A stretch of DNA of 64,000 bases, from positions 434,001 to 498,000 of the forward strand of contig NC_053136.1 in NCBI RefSeq assembly GCF_016808335.1, given 5' to 3'. Below, piece after piece: positions 11,486 through 24,679 of this stretch (positions within the stretch are counted from its first letter, which is position 1; the number at the start of each line of letters is the position of its first letter). A program made the position numbers and the translations under genes. The notes below the pieces were generated by a model, which saw only the letters and a program-made list of their open reading frames with translations, had not been told where the DNA came from and did not search any database. This stretch comes from Panicum virgatum. Its lineage: Eukaryota; Streptophyta; Magnoliopsida; Poales; Poaceae.

Positions 11486-14400
11486 TTATGAAAGATCAAA
11501 TGATCCTCGGCCTTCCAGGATTGCATAAAGCAGCTTCTTGCGCATGATTTCCTGTTCAAACAGCAGCAGGAACCATCAGAATGTCAAATCCTTTTTCAGA
11601 GAAAAGAACAGAGAACAAAGGGCACCATACTTTTGTGGAGTAGGGGGGCAGCTTCAGATAATTAGCACACGTCATCACACTAGGCAAATCATCATCTGCG
11701 GACTCTGTCACCCCAGTTGAATTTGAAGTATTTACCGCACTTGAAGGGTGCTGGCAATAATAAAAAATAGCACCAAGTTACCCAAAATACAACATCAGAC
11801 GGAATAGCTATACACATGTTCCAATAGCAAATGTCATGATAGACCAAGAAATATACCTTCCTAACAATAGTAAGCTTGGGACTAAGGGCTGCCAAACCAC
11901 CGGGTGGAAGGCGAGGAGCACCAGTTACAAACTGGCAGAAAGCATGCTGCTGATCAGGGGTGAATTCCGCCATTATCTCGAGTAGCTACAAACAAGAGTA
12001 AAGAATCAAGGAGCTACACAACAATTGGATCTAAGAGACGTAACACGTAAGCACGGATGCACTTACACTCACAATCGCAGGACTTTTAGCAGTATACCCA
12101 TGATCAAATTTTATGTTATCCACCAGGGATTCCGGCTGCAGAGACCAAGATTTGTTCAGTGGAATACTTAACATACTATAACTTGGATAAAGAGAACAGA
12201 GTATTACCTCCCAAATTTCTTGTCGGCCACATATTAGATAGTCAAGTTCTTGAGGTGAAAATATTTGGAGGGATGAGATGTCAAACACCTAAAGTATCAA
12301 AGTAAACCAGAACATTAGATTAAGCTCAATATATATCATATCAAGAAATGAAACGATTATAAATATCTTAAAGCAATGCAAATGAAGCTGTACCTGATTA
12401 AACCCTGATCTAAATGCCTCAACCTGTCGCTTTATCCCTGACTTAACTGTAGCATCCACTAGCAAAGTAACATACTCTTCCAAGTTGTAAATGTTAATCT
12501 GCGAATGGTTTTTGCACTTGTTAATACATGAAAGAAATACAAAGCATAATCACAAAAATAAATAAAACCAGGATGGACGTCATCTCTTACAATTGCGCTT
12601 CCTTCACCCTCTTTCAGAACATAATCAGGATAGCCCGGAAGAGTAAAATCTAGACACATATCTTCAATAGCAGCACCACGGAAACGCAAGTCTGCAACTT
12701 CTAGCTGATTCTCACCAGGAGTGGACTCAAGGAACTTCTTTCGTTCAACAAGAACTCGCAGTTCTTGCAATGTCTTCCCAAACTCAGAATCAAATGAAAC
12801 TATGTCAAACAAATCAAGTTCCTGTCCAATGGAAATGCATAGGTCATGAAATAGAATACAACACAGTACACAGCATTAACAAATTAAACAAAGCAAAGCA
12901 AAATGAAACAAATACACAGCATTTGGGAATAGAGCTTCTCTGTACATACCTTTCCAAGTATAAGCTTATAAAATGCTGTTGATAAAGGCAAATCTAAAAG
13001 TCTGCCATCTTGCAAGACTTTTGCTGTCACTTGACCAATTAAGCGGAAATACTCCAAAACTTTGAAGAATCTGCTACCTTCTGAAGCATCAGCTTTAGGT
13101 GGCCAAGGCCGAGGAAACAATCCGAGAGGAGCTTGTATCAAATGTCTGCCATCACCTGGTAAATCTAAGCTGAGTTTTTTTCCTGACAAGCCATCTTCAG
13201 GGTCTAAATTAATCACATCATTCATATCAATTTGCAATCCTGAATCATATGGAGTAGTAGATCTCCATAGCCCCAGCTGAGCACTTTGTAGCTCATGACT
13301 TAAGAGAGTATAAAACTCCAAAGTAGGCCCCAGCCCAGTTCCAACTTCACCAAAGTATTCCACCTCAAGAACAGCCCTCTGACTGGAGAACATCTCCATA
13401 ACTTTAGCAGCAGAATCCAGAATACGGTTACGGGAAACACGAACTTTCTGGCGTTGTAACCTGCCAAACCGAACCTCTCTTTCACCACCAGAGCTGTGAT
13501 TGTCACTCTGCTGTTGCTGAAGTCGATTCAATGCTCGTGACAACCCAAAGGCTGTGGAGTAGAAGTACTGCCTCCTTGTCTCAAAAGGAAACAGAAATGG
13601 GCAGGCCTTGGTCATTTGATAACACCAAGAAGGTAAACTGCCACTACAGAGTGCAAGAACATCCTGCATTTGCCGAGCAAGCTTTGGTGTCAACTTACTA
13701 TTGACAAACTCCTCAGAGGATACCTTGGCTCCAGTTCTATATAGCTCATCCAGGGTTTTGATTTTTCCCTCAGCAAAATCATCAGATGCACCTTGTGCTC
13801 TTAAACGAGGGGATAACTGATTAAGCCCCTCCAGTACACGTAATAGTGCTAAAATGTTGTATGTTGAGTTTGTTCTCTCAAGATCACAAGGAAGTTCTCC
13901 TTGTAAGATGCTATCAAGAAGAGAAACTCCCTGCGCTTCAGAGATAGACCTGCAAGAATCTGATTTTGAGTTTAATGAGGTGGAACCCCCTTGGGATCCC
14001 TTCTCAGCTTGGTTATCAGCCTTCTGGTATGTTATTGTGAACACATCACCCCAGAAGCGGTTTCCATCGTTTGATAAATCAGATCCATTGAACCTTTCTT
14101 CATCATCCTCATCAAGCATCAGTTGACGTTGGATAGCTTGATACACCGTCAAATGTTTACTGAGCTGCTTCCCACCAGCAGTGAATATGAGTTTATTGTT
14201 ATCATTCATACTACCTCCAAGTGACAGACCACGCCGATCTCGGGTACCTCTAACACTGCGACCACCAACAGAAGCCAGCCCAGCCATTGTTGCAGCAACA
14301 AATGACATTGCACCTCGTGAACCAAATGTGCTTGCACTTCGAAATTCAGAAGAATCTGGTCCCCTGTTAGATGTGTTTCTAGCAATGGAACCAGATGACA

Positions 14401-17400
14401 GTTGCGTCTGGCTAAAACTGGCTGAGCCAATGTTTGACTCATCAGCATCACCCAATTTCACGTCATGTACGCCATCTTGAGAACACATAGGAAGAGACCC
14501 TTCTTGGAGAACCTAAGAATTCGAAGAGATCATTTAATTAGTCAGAAAGAAAGCAAATGATTATCATTCTGAACCAACTAAAAGCTCATCTTTCCTAATC
14601 ATAAATAAATATAAGACTAACCAACAACCATTGCTAGCAACAAAGCAACACGAAAATGGCATTCCATTTACAAATAGTTACCTCATGATCATCATCGTCA
14701 TCCTCTGAAATGTCATCATCATCGATCATTAAAGCATCATCAATCTCAACGGGAGATGTATCAAGCTCTTCATCCTGCATATATCATCATAGAATGTGTT
14801 ACTTATCAGTTACCATGCTTCCCCTCCCAAGTAAAAACGAGAGTACAAGGACATAATTTCTGGAATATTATCTTAATAGTTTTCAGAATTCCATACAGTC
14901 AGGGCCATGAAAAATCCATATATACATTTTATAAAGGGTAGTCTAAAATTAAGATCTAGCTCCACGGACAAAATTCTCATGTTTATTTGGTGCCCAAGCA
15001 ATGAGCTATAGGTTACATTAATAATCCCAGATAAGTAGAAGAACCATTAGGCATGTCTGCTAGCCGGCTATAACTGGAAACAGAACCTTTTTAACTATGC
15101 ACTAAACAAACCAGGCGTGCAAAAAGAAATAAATACCTCAGAGCTACTGTGGCCATGCGCTCGCTTCATTTCTGAATCCTTCTCTGAAGCAGACTTTTGG
15201 CGGGCAGCATTCCTCGTATTAGGTCCTTTTGATTCATCTGAGTTTGGTTTTACAATAGCTTTGCCTTTTCCTTTGGCAGTACTAGTGCTTTCATTGAGAG
15301 CATCCTTTTTGGATGTACCACTACTTGCAGCAGAAGATTTTGATCTTGTCGTTGGACGAAGACCGAAATGAGCCGTTGCAGCTGTTAATGATGCACCAGC
15401 TGTGGTGCCAGGAACCCCTGATTCAGAATTATTTACAGATGGAGCTATAGGCTTCGAAGCAACCTCACTGCGTTGAACCCTGGGCCAAAGGAATTCTTCA
15501 ACAGCTGCTAGACTGGCAAATGGGTCGATAAGCACAATATTTGATGAATAATCCCGAAGTGATTTTTCGCCTTGAGCTCGGGACAGACGCAACTTGAAGG
15601 GCTGAGCCAGAGCACCAAGACCTGAGGTCAGACGGGAGCCACCAGTACCAATCCTACTAGACTGGCTGAGGACAACGGGGAAACGTTCTAACGAAGACAA
15701 TGCACTTTGTAGTTTTTGAACCAACAGTGCCATGGGAGTTCCATCCCTTTCATGGTCAATAGAAAGGGCAACAGATATGAAGGACTTGTATCGCCTAAGG
15801 GCCTGCTGACGAAGCTGTGGGAGGTTTCCTTCAGATACTTTTTCCTTCCCAAATGTCCCACAGGACAGATAGTCAAGCAACGCTGTGACAACTCCACTTC
15901 TAATGAACTCAAATGTGGAAACACCATTAACTTTGCTAAGCTCAGCGAGCATCTCAGATATCACTTCGTCTAATTGTTCTTCTACATCAATTGAGATGTC
16001 AAAACAATCAGCGCTCATAGCTTTTGATTTACCTTTGGCTTTTGTTTTGGCATTCTCAATTGCGGTATTGAACTTTGCACAGAGTGCTCTCAGTTTAAGA
16101 AGGTCGTCAGTAACTCCAATATCACTTGAATTACTGTCCGTCGGGAAGTATCTATCTTTGAAAGACTTTGCATGATCGCTAACTGCAAAACGCAGGCTGG
16201 TGTTTGGAACTTCTGAAGTGCTTGTTGTTGAGCAGGCAACCCCGAGACTGGAACTGTTTGATTCATCTAATGAACTGTTTTCTGCTGGCACAGCAACCCC
16301 ACGCCTGCGTTGACGCCTAGAACGTGACGGCATGGAAGAATCATTATCTTTATCCTGTGGCGGTACCTGAGAAGGCAATGTATTGGAGGATTCTGAACAT
16401 ATAAGTGACTCCACAGCGTGAACAACACCTTCCCTCACAAACAACTTAGAAAATGTCTCCGGAAGCTTTTCCATCATTATTTCTGCTATCTGAAGAGCAG
16501 GAATCAACACTTGAGGATCTTTCCATGCAAGTATTCCTGCGAGGAAGCTGCAGATGGGAAATGATATGTACCTTAGAAGGGATAAAAAGAAGTACATCCA
16601 TTGAGAGAGTGCAAGAGGTTTTAGCATCCAATGTTCTGAAACCATTGTCTAGGCAAAAGGAATCAGGCATTGAGAGAACTTGTTTGAAAACCTGGATATG
16701 TTTGTTGTGCCAAGGAGGGATTGGATTGTTTCAGCAGAGCTGTAGTACATTAACTTCCCAATAATAGATAAGCACTTGTGACGTATCGGTGCATTTACAC
16801 TAGAACCGTACACCTGAATGAGAACACAGGCTAAGTACCCAAAGATAAAATACCAATAGCAGTTGAAATTGGTCATCAGGAGAAGAATTTTGGCACGAAC
16901 CTGTGTCATCGTGGGTAACAAATCCATACCAAACTGCTGCAGAAGTTCAGGGTGCTCACGCAATAGTCTCTCACGGCCGGATCTTTCATTTTCTGTTGAA
17001 CCAGACCCATCTTGTTTGATCGAAGCAGATTTCTTTGTTGAAGAGCTTTTATAAGAATGGTAGTATGTTGGTAAATTAATGACTCTCGCAGGCATGTGTG
17101 GAAGCAAATCATCAGCAAGGCTCACTATCTCAAACATCTGCAGAATTGGAAGTAAATAAAATAAAATAAACATTTGGGCAAAGAAGCGCAAGTGTACGAA
17201 TCCCATGGGTCAAACAGTACAGGTTTCAATAATTAATGTTTCAGCAGTTAAATGGGAAAACAGCAAGCAGCAGCAGACAACACTATATATCCGTACTCAT
17301 CAAATGCCAGACTATTTTGTATATGTACACCATATGATTTCAGCAGCTAAGCAAGAGAGCAACAAGAAGCAGCAGCAGATGACATTATACATTCATGATT

Positions 17401-17783
17401 AGTAAATGACAATTTTCTATCCGTAACTTATCACATATGGTTGGTCAAACACACAATTTACTTGCACACTAGTAAGAATCTAATAGCTACTTAATAGTGA
17501 TGAGCAATGGCAGATTTTGCTCAATCGTATATTCGAGTTACAAATGAGATTTGAGCTCCCCTGTATGCCTTAAATCAACACCCTCCTGCCTCATTAAACA
17601 TCTCAAGGGACTCAACTCAGGGATGACAACCATATTAATCAAGAATGCATGGCTTTGATACTTGGTTCTGGACAAGGAAGAAATCTTAGTCGCTCAAAAC
17701 AGCAGAATAGAAAGGATGCAAGTCTTTCAACACAGTAATCTATTCAATGATCGTTTGCATGGTTTATGAAGACAAGACAGAGT

Positions 17784-17819
<36 letters not shown>

Positions 17820-20800
17820 TAGCCTTTTTTCCCAAGCAAGTTGGGGTAGGCTAGAGATGAAACCCGAAAGAAATAAGTTCAAGCTTCAGGCACATTGATA
17901 TTCCAATCCTTAAGGTCTCTCTTAACCGACTCATCCCACGTCAGTTTAGGTCTACCTCGACCCCTCTTTACATTATCGACCCGCTCAAGAACCCCATTAC
18001 GCACCGGCGCCTCAGGAGGCCTTCGTTGGACATGTCCAAACCATCTCAGCCGATGCTGGGTAAGTTTCTCCTCAATTGGTGCCACCCCGACCCTATCCCA
18101 AATAACTTCGTTCCGGACTCTATCCCTCCTTGTGTGCCCGCAAAACCACCGCAACATCCGCATCTCTGCTACACTCAATTGCTGGACATGTCGCCTTTTT
18201 ATAGGCCAACATTCAGCACCATATAACATCGCCGGACGAATTGCTGTCCTATAGAATTTGCCTTTTAGCTTTTGTGGCACCCTCTTTTCACAAAGGATGC
18301 CAGAAGCTTGCCGCCATTTCAACCAACAACAACAACATAGCCTTTTTTCCCAAGCAAGTTGGGGTAGGCTAGAGATGAAACCCAAAAGAAATAAGTTCAA
18401 GGTTCAGGCACATTGATAGCTAGTCTCCAAGCGCTCCTATCCAAAGCTATCTCTTTAGAGATGTTCCAATCCTTAAGGTCTCTCTTAACCGACTCATCCC
18501 ACGTCAGTTTAGGTCTACCTCTACCCCTCTTTACATTATCGACTAGCTCAAGGATCCCATTACGCACCGGCGCCTCATGAGGCCTTCGTTGGACATGTCC
18601 AAACCATCTCAGCCGATGCTGAGTAAGTTTCTCCTCAATTGGTGCCACCCCGACCCTATCCCGAATAACTTCGTTCCGGACTCTATCCCTCCTTGTGTGC
18701 CCGCAAAACCACCGCAACATCCGCATCTCTGCTACACTCAGTTGCTGCACATGTCGTCTTTTTGTAGGCCAACATTCAGCACCGTATAATATCGCCGGAC
18801 GAATTGCTGTCCTATAGAATTTGCCTTTTAGCTTTTGTGGCACCCTCTTGTCACAAAGGATGCCAGAAGCTTGCCGCCATTTCAACCAGCCAGCTGAAAT
18901 TCTATGCCTAACATCTTCATCGAAGACAAGACAGAGTAGCTCAGTAAATTTCAGAATCTATGTTCAGTGTTCACAAAGACTACCCAAGTAATTGCTCGAT
19001 GGTGCATGATACAATTATGAACATGATGTGACCTTTGGAGTTCTCAAAAGTTGTCCAGGTAGATGCGATAGATGTAATTTTAGAAAGCATGAGATGCCTA
19101 AGCCTAACAATTTTCAATGATATATCAGAAGAATCAGAATCTGCTCGAATACAATCGAGCCATGTGCTACATAGACAGAAAAAGATGGCTAAATTGGTCA
19201 AAAGGCCAGCATAAAAGCACAGTTTAAGTCATAAATCAGTGATAGAAATATTCACCTGATCGGCAGGCCTTGTTAGAGCAGGGGAGACTGATGTTCCAGA
19301 AATCAAACCAGATCCAGAAAGGATATCTTTAAGAGTGCCACTGATTCCCAGAAGTAGTAGTGTTTTAACTGCCAGCAGTGATCCACTAGCACATACTGAG
19401 AGAAGACGGATTAAGCCCTGAAAAAAACATACAACCCAATCTTAGCACAAGAGTGAGAGAGGGGGCATGGCAAACCCTAATAGAGGATACAAAGGTGCAT
19501 ACTGTATATGTGGATGTACTCAGTGATGCCTGGCCAGAGGAGTTGCCAACAGATATCAAGCTAGCAGCTTGAGCAACCAATCCATGATTGCAGAGCTCAT
19601 CAAGTTTCTCTGGGTAGTGGGTGAAAGCTTCGGCAATGCGTGTCAAACAAACAGAAGCATGCTCTAGTACCTGGAACACACATAACAGAGTTGGAATTGC
19701 ATGTTATACCTGAACAGGATGGATAGGTAAAATCACAAGTCAGAGGTCCTAATCTGAAAAGGCACCTTGGAATCATGGTGGTTGAGGAGATTCGTGAGCA
19801 AAGGGACAGCTTCCATGACAAACTCAGAAGCATCAGACGGCAGCTTCCTGCAGATATTTGCGGCAGTAGACAATGCTACTCTCTACAGAACAAAGATCCC
19901 CACCATGGGAACAGGTGTAAGTAGAAGCAAACAGTGCACAACTTATGAAAGGCTGCCAGAATATAGGAGGGCTCGAAAGATATGGAATGTCTGAGTACCT
20001 GAACCCCAGTGGAGAAGAAATCGAGATATGATAGGACGGCCATTAGCGCCCCAGCTCGCAAACATGCGGTTGGGTGCTCCAGAGAGATCTTCTTAAGAGC
20101 TTGTAGAGACTAAGAAGACGGGTGGATTAAGTGTTAGCAGCATGTACTCAATGATTGATTGTTATTTGGGAAAAAACAAGGTACCTGCTCAGCGAGGTCC
20201 ATGTATTCGATGGTTAGCAGTCGAGCGCAGAAACACTGTATGGCCCCATAGTGCACGACGGCAGAGCAGGAGGAGGGGAGCACGTCGACGAGGTTGGCGA
20301 GGGCCCGGGCAGCGAGCAGCATGACGTCGGGACTGGCGCCGGCGGTGGCAGGCTCGTCCTCGCGGCCAAGCATTCCGACGAGGATGGGGACGAAGGCGTC
20401 GACGGGGAAGGCGGCGAGCGAGTCCTCGGTGCCGATGGAGAGCATCTCGCAGAGCTGCATGAGGGACTGGAGCTGGCGCGACTCGTCGCCGTGGGCCTGC
20501 AGGCCGGCGAGGATCCTCTTGAGGTGTGCGGAGGTGGCCGAGGAGGGGGCCGAGGAGGAGGAGGGCAGGAGGTCGTCGAGGCCGGCGCCGAGCCTGCGGA
20601 GGAGGCCCTGGAGAGCGGTGCTGGCGGAGGTGAAGGACTGGGGGAAGGGGGCGTCGGAGTCATCGTCGGGGGCGGGGGCAGAGGGGTCGGAGGAGGCGGG
20701 GTCGGGGTCCTTGCCCTTGTCGGCAGCGGCGGCGGCGGCGGCGCGGGAACGGCGGCGGGAGGACGGGGAGGGTTCCATTGAGGGGGCAGGGGCGGGGACC

Positions 20801-20925
20801 GGGGCGGGGACGGGGGCGGAGGAGTTGCGGCGGGTGTTGGGGCGGGAGCGCTTGGAGGCTGATGAGGAGGAGGAGGCGGCGGCGGCGGCGGCTGCGCGCT
20901 TGCGGCTGCTGCTGCGTGTTTCCAT
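11486..20925 (-). CDS. UPL3: HECT-type E3 ubiquitin ligase UPL3 (KAKTUS)
   Basis: Transfers ubiquitin through a catalytic cysteine; the Arabidopsis ortholog limits trichome endoreduplication and acts on transcription factors. Sixteen minus-strand exons: 20925-20185, 20109-19999, 19882-19766, 19670-19503, 19417-19256, 17137-16901, 16813-16692, 16547-15137, 14774-14682, 14512-12950, 12821-12591, 12498-12394, 12288-12208, 12135-12067, 11985-11857, 11750-11631 and a last coding exon 11551-11486 (seventeen segments counting it). All phases join, giving about 1841 aa (Arabidopsis UPL3: about 1890). The N-terminus has low-complexity Ser/Ala/Pro, then armadillo-type repeats (residues about 150-500); a long acidic central region follows; the HECT domain is C-terminal with the catalytic Cys in VMTCANYLKLPPYS and the end GRGSFDLS. 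I start at METRSSSRKR, not the longer upstream in-frame Met. Intron 5 contains an RTE retroposon. Confidence 0.96.
17785..18921 (-). mobile_element. RTE-clade non-LTR retroposon, two 3' ends in tandem, in UPL3 intron 5
   Basis: Two head-to-tail copies of the same 3' end (about 18921-18324 and 18323-17785) each encode the C-terminal tail of an RTE-type reverse transcriptase, with motifs YGAECWP, RMLRWFCGHTRRDR, HRLRWFGHVQRRP and GRPKLTWDESVKRDL, and each ends in ggctatg(ttg)n, the short-repeat tail of RTE elements. The 17-bp duplication GAAGACAAGACAGAGTA flanks the pair at 17768-17784 and 18922-18938. The copy nearer 17785 lacks about 30 bp present in the other. Both are 5'-truncated and cannot move by themselves. 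Confidence 0.9.
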
Positions 20926-22224
20926 ACAAGGCGAAGCGCGCGAGGAGAGGGAGGCAGCGGCCGGCCGGCCGGCCGTGATTAGGCGGCGGCCAGCGGCGGC
21001 GGCGGCGGCGAGCGGGGTCCAATAACAATAGATCTGCGGGTGAGGTGGTTCGATTCGATCAAACCGGATGGGATGGGATCTCTCCTCTTGAGAAGAAGCC
21101 CTGGATAGAGGAGAGGAGAGGAGAGGAGATTGGGGATCGGAGAGAACGGGAAGGGATTCGATGTCGATTGCCGTCGCCTTGCCTTGCCTTGCCGATGGGG
21201 CCTGGGGGGAGGGGAGGGTTGGGGTCGGGGTCGGGTGGCAGGAAGAAGACGCCCGCGGTCTCCAGTGACACACACAGCCAGCCAGACGACGTGTCACCCC
21301 CACGGGTCATGGTTAGGACGGCAGCTACTGGGCCGTCATTTCATGGGCTGGGCCCTGTATCCAAGCCCATCTTGCTTGGTTTGCTTCCAACACAGCCCAA
21401 AACTAGTAAACAAAGCAAATCCCTATTTACAGACCAAAATAAAATATATTTTTTTGAACTTATCGGTTACAGACCAAAATAAATTTTGCGGGACACACGC
21501 CGTCCGAAAGAGGGTAAGGTTTCCGCAAATACTAAGAGTCACATGTTTGACTGGCAGTCAAATAATCGCACAAGGTCCAATAACTATCTTTTGTTTCAGA
21601 ATAATTTTTTCTGTTCCCGAACAAATTTTTTGTATTGCTACAACAAAATTGACTGGATTACACATGTGGACCAGTTAGGCCCAAAACATAAAATCAGAAG
21701 TGGGGGAGGCTTAGTGTGATAAGTCTGCTGGGGTCACACGGGTGAACCCCAGCGCCGCCCTAAGGTTTCCAAGAGGATTTTCACAATTTGCTGCGAAGCA
21801 ACCCCCTCTTCAAATGACTAATTTTATTTGTGTGAGATTAGAATTGTATCTATGAAAAAGTGGCATTCTAACTTCTAAGTTACATTTTGATATCTGAAAC
21901 TCTTATATGCTCCAACCTTTACATTGGTCACTCTCGTATGCATTGGCAACTCTATTGGATTCTATAAATAACTAGCAGCACACACGTATTTTTTGGAGAA
22001 TGTATTATTAAACACGTCTCAAGCTAGCAGGTGCAGCTTAGTCTGATTTGATTCCAATTAATTTGGATAGTAACAAATTTTCACTCATTTCATTGCTAAT
22101 AACTAATAAAGGAGCAACGTTAGCCAATTACAACTAAAAAAGAAAGAGTACCAAAACTTCTTTCTTTTCAATCTATACTTCTGTGCTCTTTCATGGTTCA
22201 CCTAACAGTAGAAAGCTTCTAGTC
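20926..22224. other. UPL3 leader/promoter and upstream intergenic DNA
   Basis: Adjacent to UPL3 the sequence is GC-rich with ggagaggagaggag and ccttgccttgcc repeats, expected of the 5' UTR and promoter. From about 21350 on it becomes AT-rich; I recognise no gene or complete transposon. Confidence 0.45.
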
Positions 22225-22390
22225 ATATCTCCACTGGTGAAATATGAAGACTTCAGATGACAACTCTAATTTTATACCAATATTTCTTTGTTGGGTCTCT
22301 ACACTCCATATCTCCACTGGTGAAATATGAAGACTTCAGATGACAACTCTAATTTTATACCAATATTTCTTTGTTGGGTCTCTACACTCC
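22225..22390. repeat. Perfect 83-bp tandem duplication
   Basis: Positions 22225-22307 and 22308-22390 are identical over 83 bp, both starting atatctccactggtg and ending tctctacactcc. Lack of any difference indicates a recent duplication or ongoing homogenisation. Confidence 0.95.
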
Positions 22391-22799
22391 TTTTTCTCAT
22401 CATAGTGATACTATGCTTCAAGCTGCTCATCTTTTCATATTTCAGGGTTCCATATGTATTCTCGGAGCATTTCTTTTCGAGTAATCTCAGTTTATTGTAA
22501 CTACTTGGATTCAATTTGAAATCGCTTAGTATGCTCTTCAAGTCTCTATTCAAGAACCTTGTCCTTTGCAAACACATTGAGCAATTTATCAGTCAGGTTG
22601 GGTACCTCTTCAAGCGCCATCAAGATCTCTGAAACTTGCATAGGTTCAGAAGACAACTTTGAAGTTGCACTGAATTCTTGACATCATCTTTTATTGGCAA
22701 CTCGTCGCCGACGTATCACCATTGCTGCTAGTTGGATAAGAATTCAGGTAGTCAGAGACCTTGCTGGTGTAACAGACGACTGATTGTAATAAGTTCTTG
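22391..22799 (-). other. Degenerate coding-like stretch, unidentified
   Basis: On the minus strand a short frame reads VSEILMALEEVPNLTDKLL followed by NVFAKDKVLE, then stops and frame changes follow. The composition is protein-like but I do not recognise the family. It adjoins the DUF1618 fragment and may be another gene remnant. Confidence 0.3.
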
Positions 22800-23127
22800 C
22801 TAGCTCCTCATGTCCAGCATGATCAGCCAAACTCTGTTTCCGTCAACGACTAAGCAGATGGCATGGGGGTCATCGGTGCTCACGACGGGGCCGGGTATGC
22901 CCCAGCTGGAGGCATGGGAGGCCGTGGTAGGCGTCGAGGGCCCAGAGCTCGGCGACGTCGACGATGTCGTCCATCACCCATGCCATGTCGACCATCCTCA
23001 GCGTCCAGGTGTGGACGGTGCAGGTCTCGTAGGAGCGCCGGCAGTAGGTGCTAGCCCGGCCGCCGCAGCAGCAGCGAGGAAAGATGTCCACGAACTTGCG
23101 CGCGCCGCCGCCCGCCGTGGCGCACAT
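22800..23127 (-). pseudogene. DUF1618-family gene fragment with frameshift
   Basis: The minus strand encodes KFVDIFPRCCCGG, then VHTWTLRMVDMAWVMDDI and ELWALDAYHGLP, and after a one-base frame change DPHAICLVVDGNRVW ending in stop TAG at 22802-22800. This order (WTLR, WVMD, ALDAY-GLP, DPH-IC-VV) matches the grass-expanded DUF1618 family, whose function is unknown. The N-terminal half is missing and a frameshift falls near 22890, so it is a relic. A long plus-strand ORF over the same bases is antisense noise. Confidence 0.7.
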
Positions 23128-24030
23128 GTTCCAGTGCGATTTTCGGTTTCTGCCAAGAGGGCATTATTTTTTTTTCACCGCCTGCACCCCATCCGGCGCC
23201 CAAGCTCTTCCTCTCGCACCTCCGTCCCCGACCACCACAGCGCCATCCTGCTCGTCATTCGACCGCCGCACTGTGCCTCGAGGCTACCGGGCACCCCTGC
23301 CATCGAGACGACGGCTGCACCCGTCGAGCGTGCCCGCGGAGGGGCACACCGCCGCGTCAAGCAGCCCAATCCATCGTCGAGATCAGCACCGTCCTGCTGC
23401 CTCCACGGCCACCTCCGCGATCATGCCTCAGGTCCTTGCCCCCCCCCCCCCCCCCACCCCCTCCATCCGTGGAGGAGCTTCAGCTTCGTGCTACAGTATC
23501 TCGGCGCTGTGCGGGACTGTAGCACGAAACCGGAACGAGAGCCGCGCGTGCAAAATGAACTAGCACATAGTGAAGTCAGTAAATCAAACTTTCATCTGCT
23601 TCGCTACAGTAGATCTACAGTGGTGGAAGCCGAAGCCTCCCAAACAGACCCAAACGTATGGGAGGGCTTCACCAGCGGCTTCAGGTAAAGCCCTCCCAAA
23701 CGTTTGTTTTGTAACCGGCTTCACATGTGAAGCCGGTCCTGAAGCCATCGGGGGCTTACACAGGCAAGGTGAAGCTATGAAATCGTGGCTTCACGCGACT
23801 TACACATCAATCTAACAAGTGAAGTTGTTTTGCCAAACATTTTCTAAAACGACTCCAACTCCACCAGAGAAGCCGCTCCATCTGAGGAGCCGGAGCCGGA
23901 GCTGTTTTTGGAAGAGACGGAGCCCTGCCAAACATGCCCTAAATAAGGCGGCGTCGGCAACATAGGAGAGAAGAGGAACAGGAGGGAGGGGGGACTCAGG
24001 TAGGATTTGTGCCGCACCAGAGTTTGTAGA
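23128..24030. other. GC-rich noncoding stretch with C-tract and repeat remnants
   Basis: Holds a run of about 15 C near 23440-23454 and, from about 23630 to 23945, phrases such as tcccaaac, gcttcac and ggagccggagccggag ending ccaaacatgcccta, which resemble ends of grass DNA transposons. A short hairpin (gggagggcttcacc with ggtaaagccctccc) lies at about 23660-23698. No supported gene. Confidence 0.4.
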
Positions 24031-24390
24031 GGTGCTCTGGATCTTTTTAAATGAAATGCAAAAACTTTTTGTGTTGGAATCTTACTAATTTGAAGTACTA
24101 AATGAAATCTATTTACAAAACTTTTTGCACAGATGGGTTGTAAATCGCAAGACGAATCTAATGATGCTAATTAATTCATAATTAATCAATAATTAGCGGA
24201 TTGTTACTGTAGCACCACTGTTGCAAACATGGATTAAGTAGTCTCATTAGATTCGTCTCGCGATTTACAACCCATCTATGCAAAAAAATTTGTAAATAGA
24301 CTTCATTTAGTACCCATACATGTGTCGAAACATTCGATGTGACGGCTTTTTTTTGTGTTTACGGGGTTTATGGGGTGTGACTAAACAGAG
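24031..24390. mobile_element. Tourist-like (PIF/Harbinger) MITE
   Basis: Inverted halves share gtactaaatgaa-tctattta, gggttgtaaatcgc and agacgaatctaatga with their complements in the right half. It is the same family as 38433-38787, in opposite orientation. The ends are worn and no clean duplication is visible. Confidence 0.75.
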
Positions 24391-24679
24391 CCTCTATATA
24401 TGAAAGATGAAAGCGACAGACAGCAAGTATACAGATTTACATAACATAGATACAAAAGTGTTTTCCTCTCACACCGCTCCAGCACCAGCCTTCAGCCACC
24501 AGCCAGCCAACAGTGTTTTTTTCTCACACCACTTCAGCACCAGCCACCAGCTCCAGCCCAGCGAATAGAGTGAATCAATAATTTGCTTGCTAAACAGTTT
24601 CATGGCGTTTCAACTGTCAACGAGCAGCTGCAACAAAATAATGTGCCCTGCACATGAAACTGAGGCTATGCCTAATTGC
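24391..24679. other. KIN-6 3' flank
   Basis: Probable 3' UTR of the minus-strand kinesin; includes two copies of a phrase like ctcacaccrcttcagcaccagcc that also recurs elsewhere as MITE debris. Confidence 0.4.

Noticed and set aside
17785..17820. Stand-alone (CAA)n microsatellite
   Set aside because: It is the (TTG)n tail of the RTE element, immediately inside the target duplication.
20926..21303. N-terminal extension of UPL3 from an upstream Met
   Set aside because: The extra residues are low-complexity and unlike UPL3; METRSSSRKR matches the known start type.
22810..23688. 292-codon plus-strand ORF
   Set aside because: Overlaps the DUF1618 fragment in antisense and runs through a C-tract; composition is Pro/Ser/Arg-rich without motifs.
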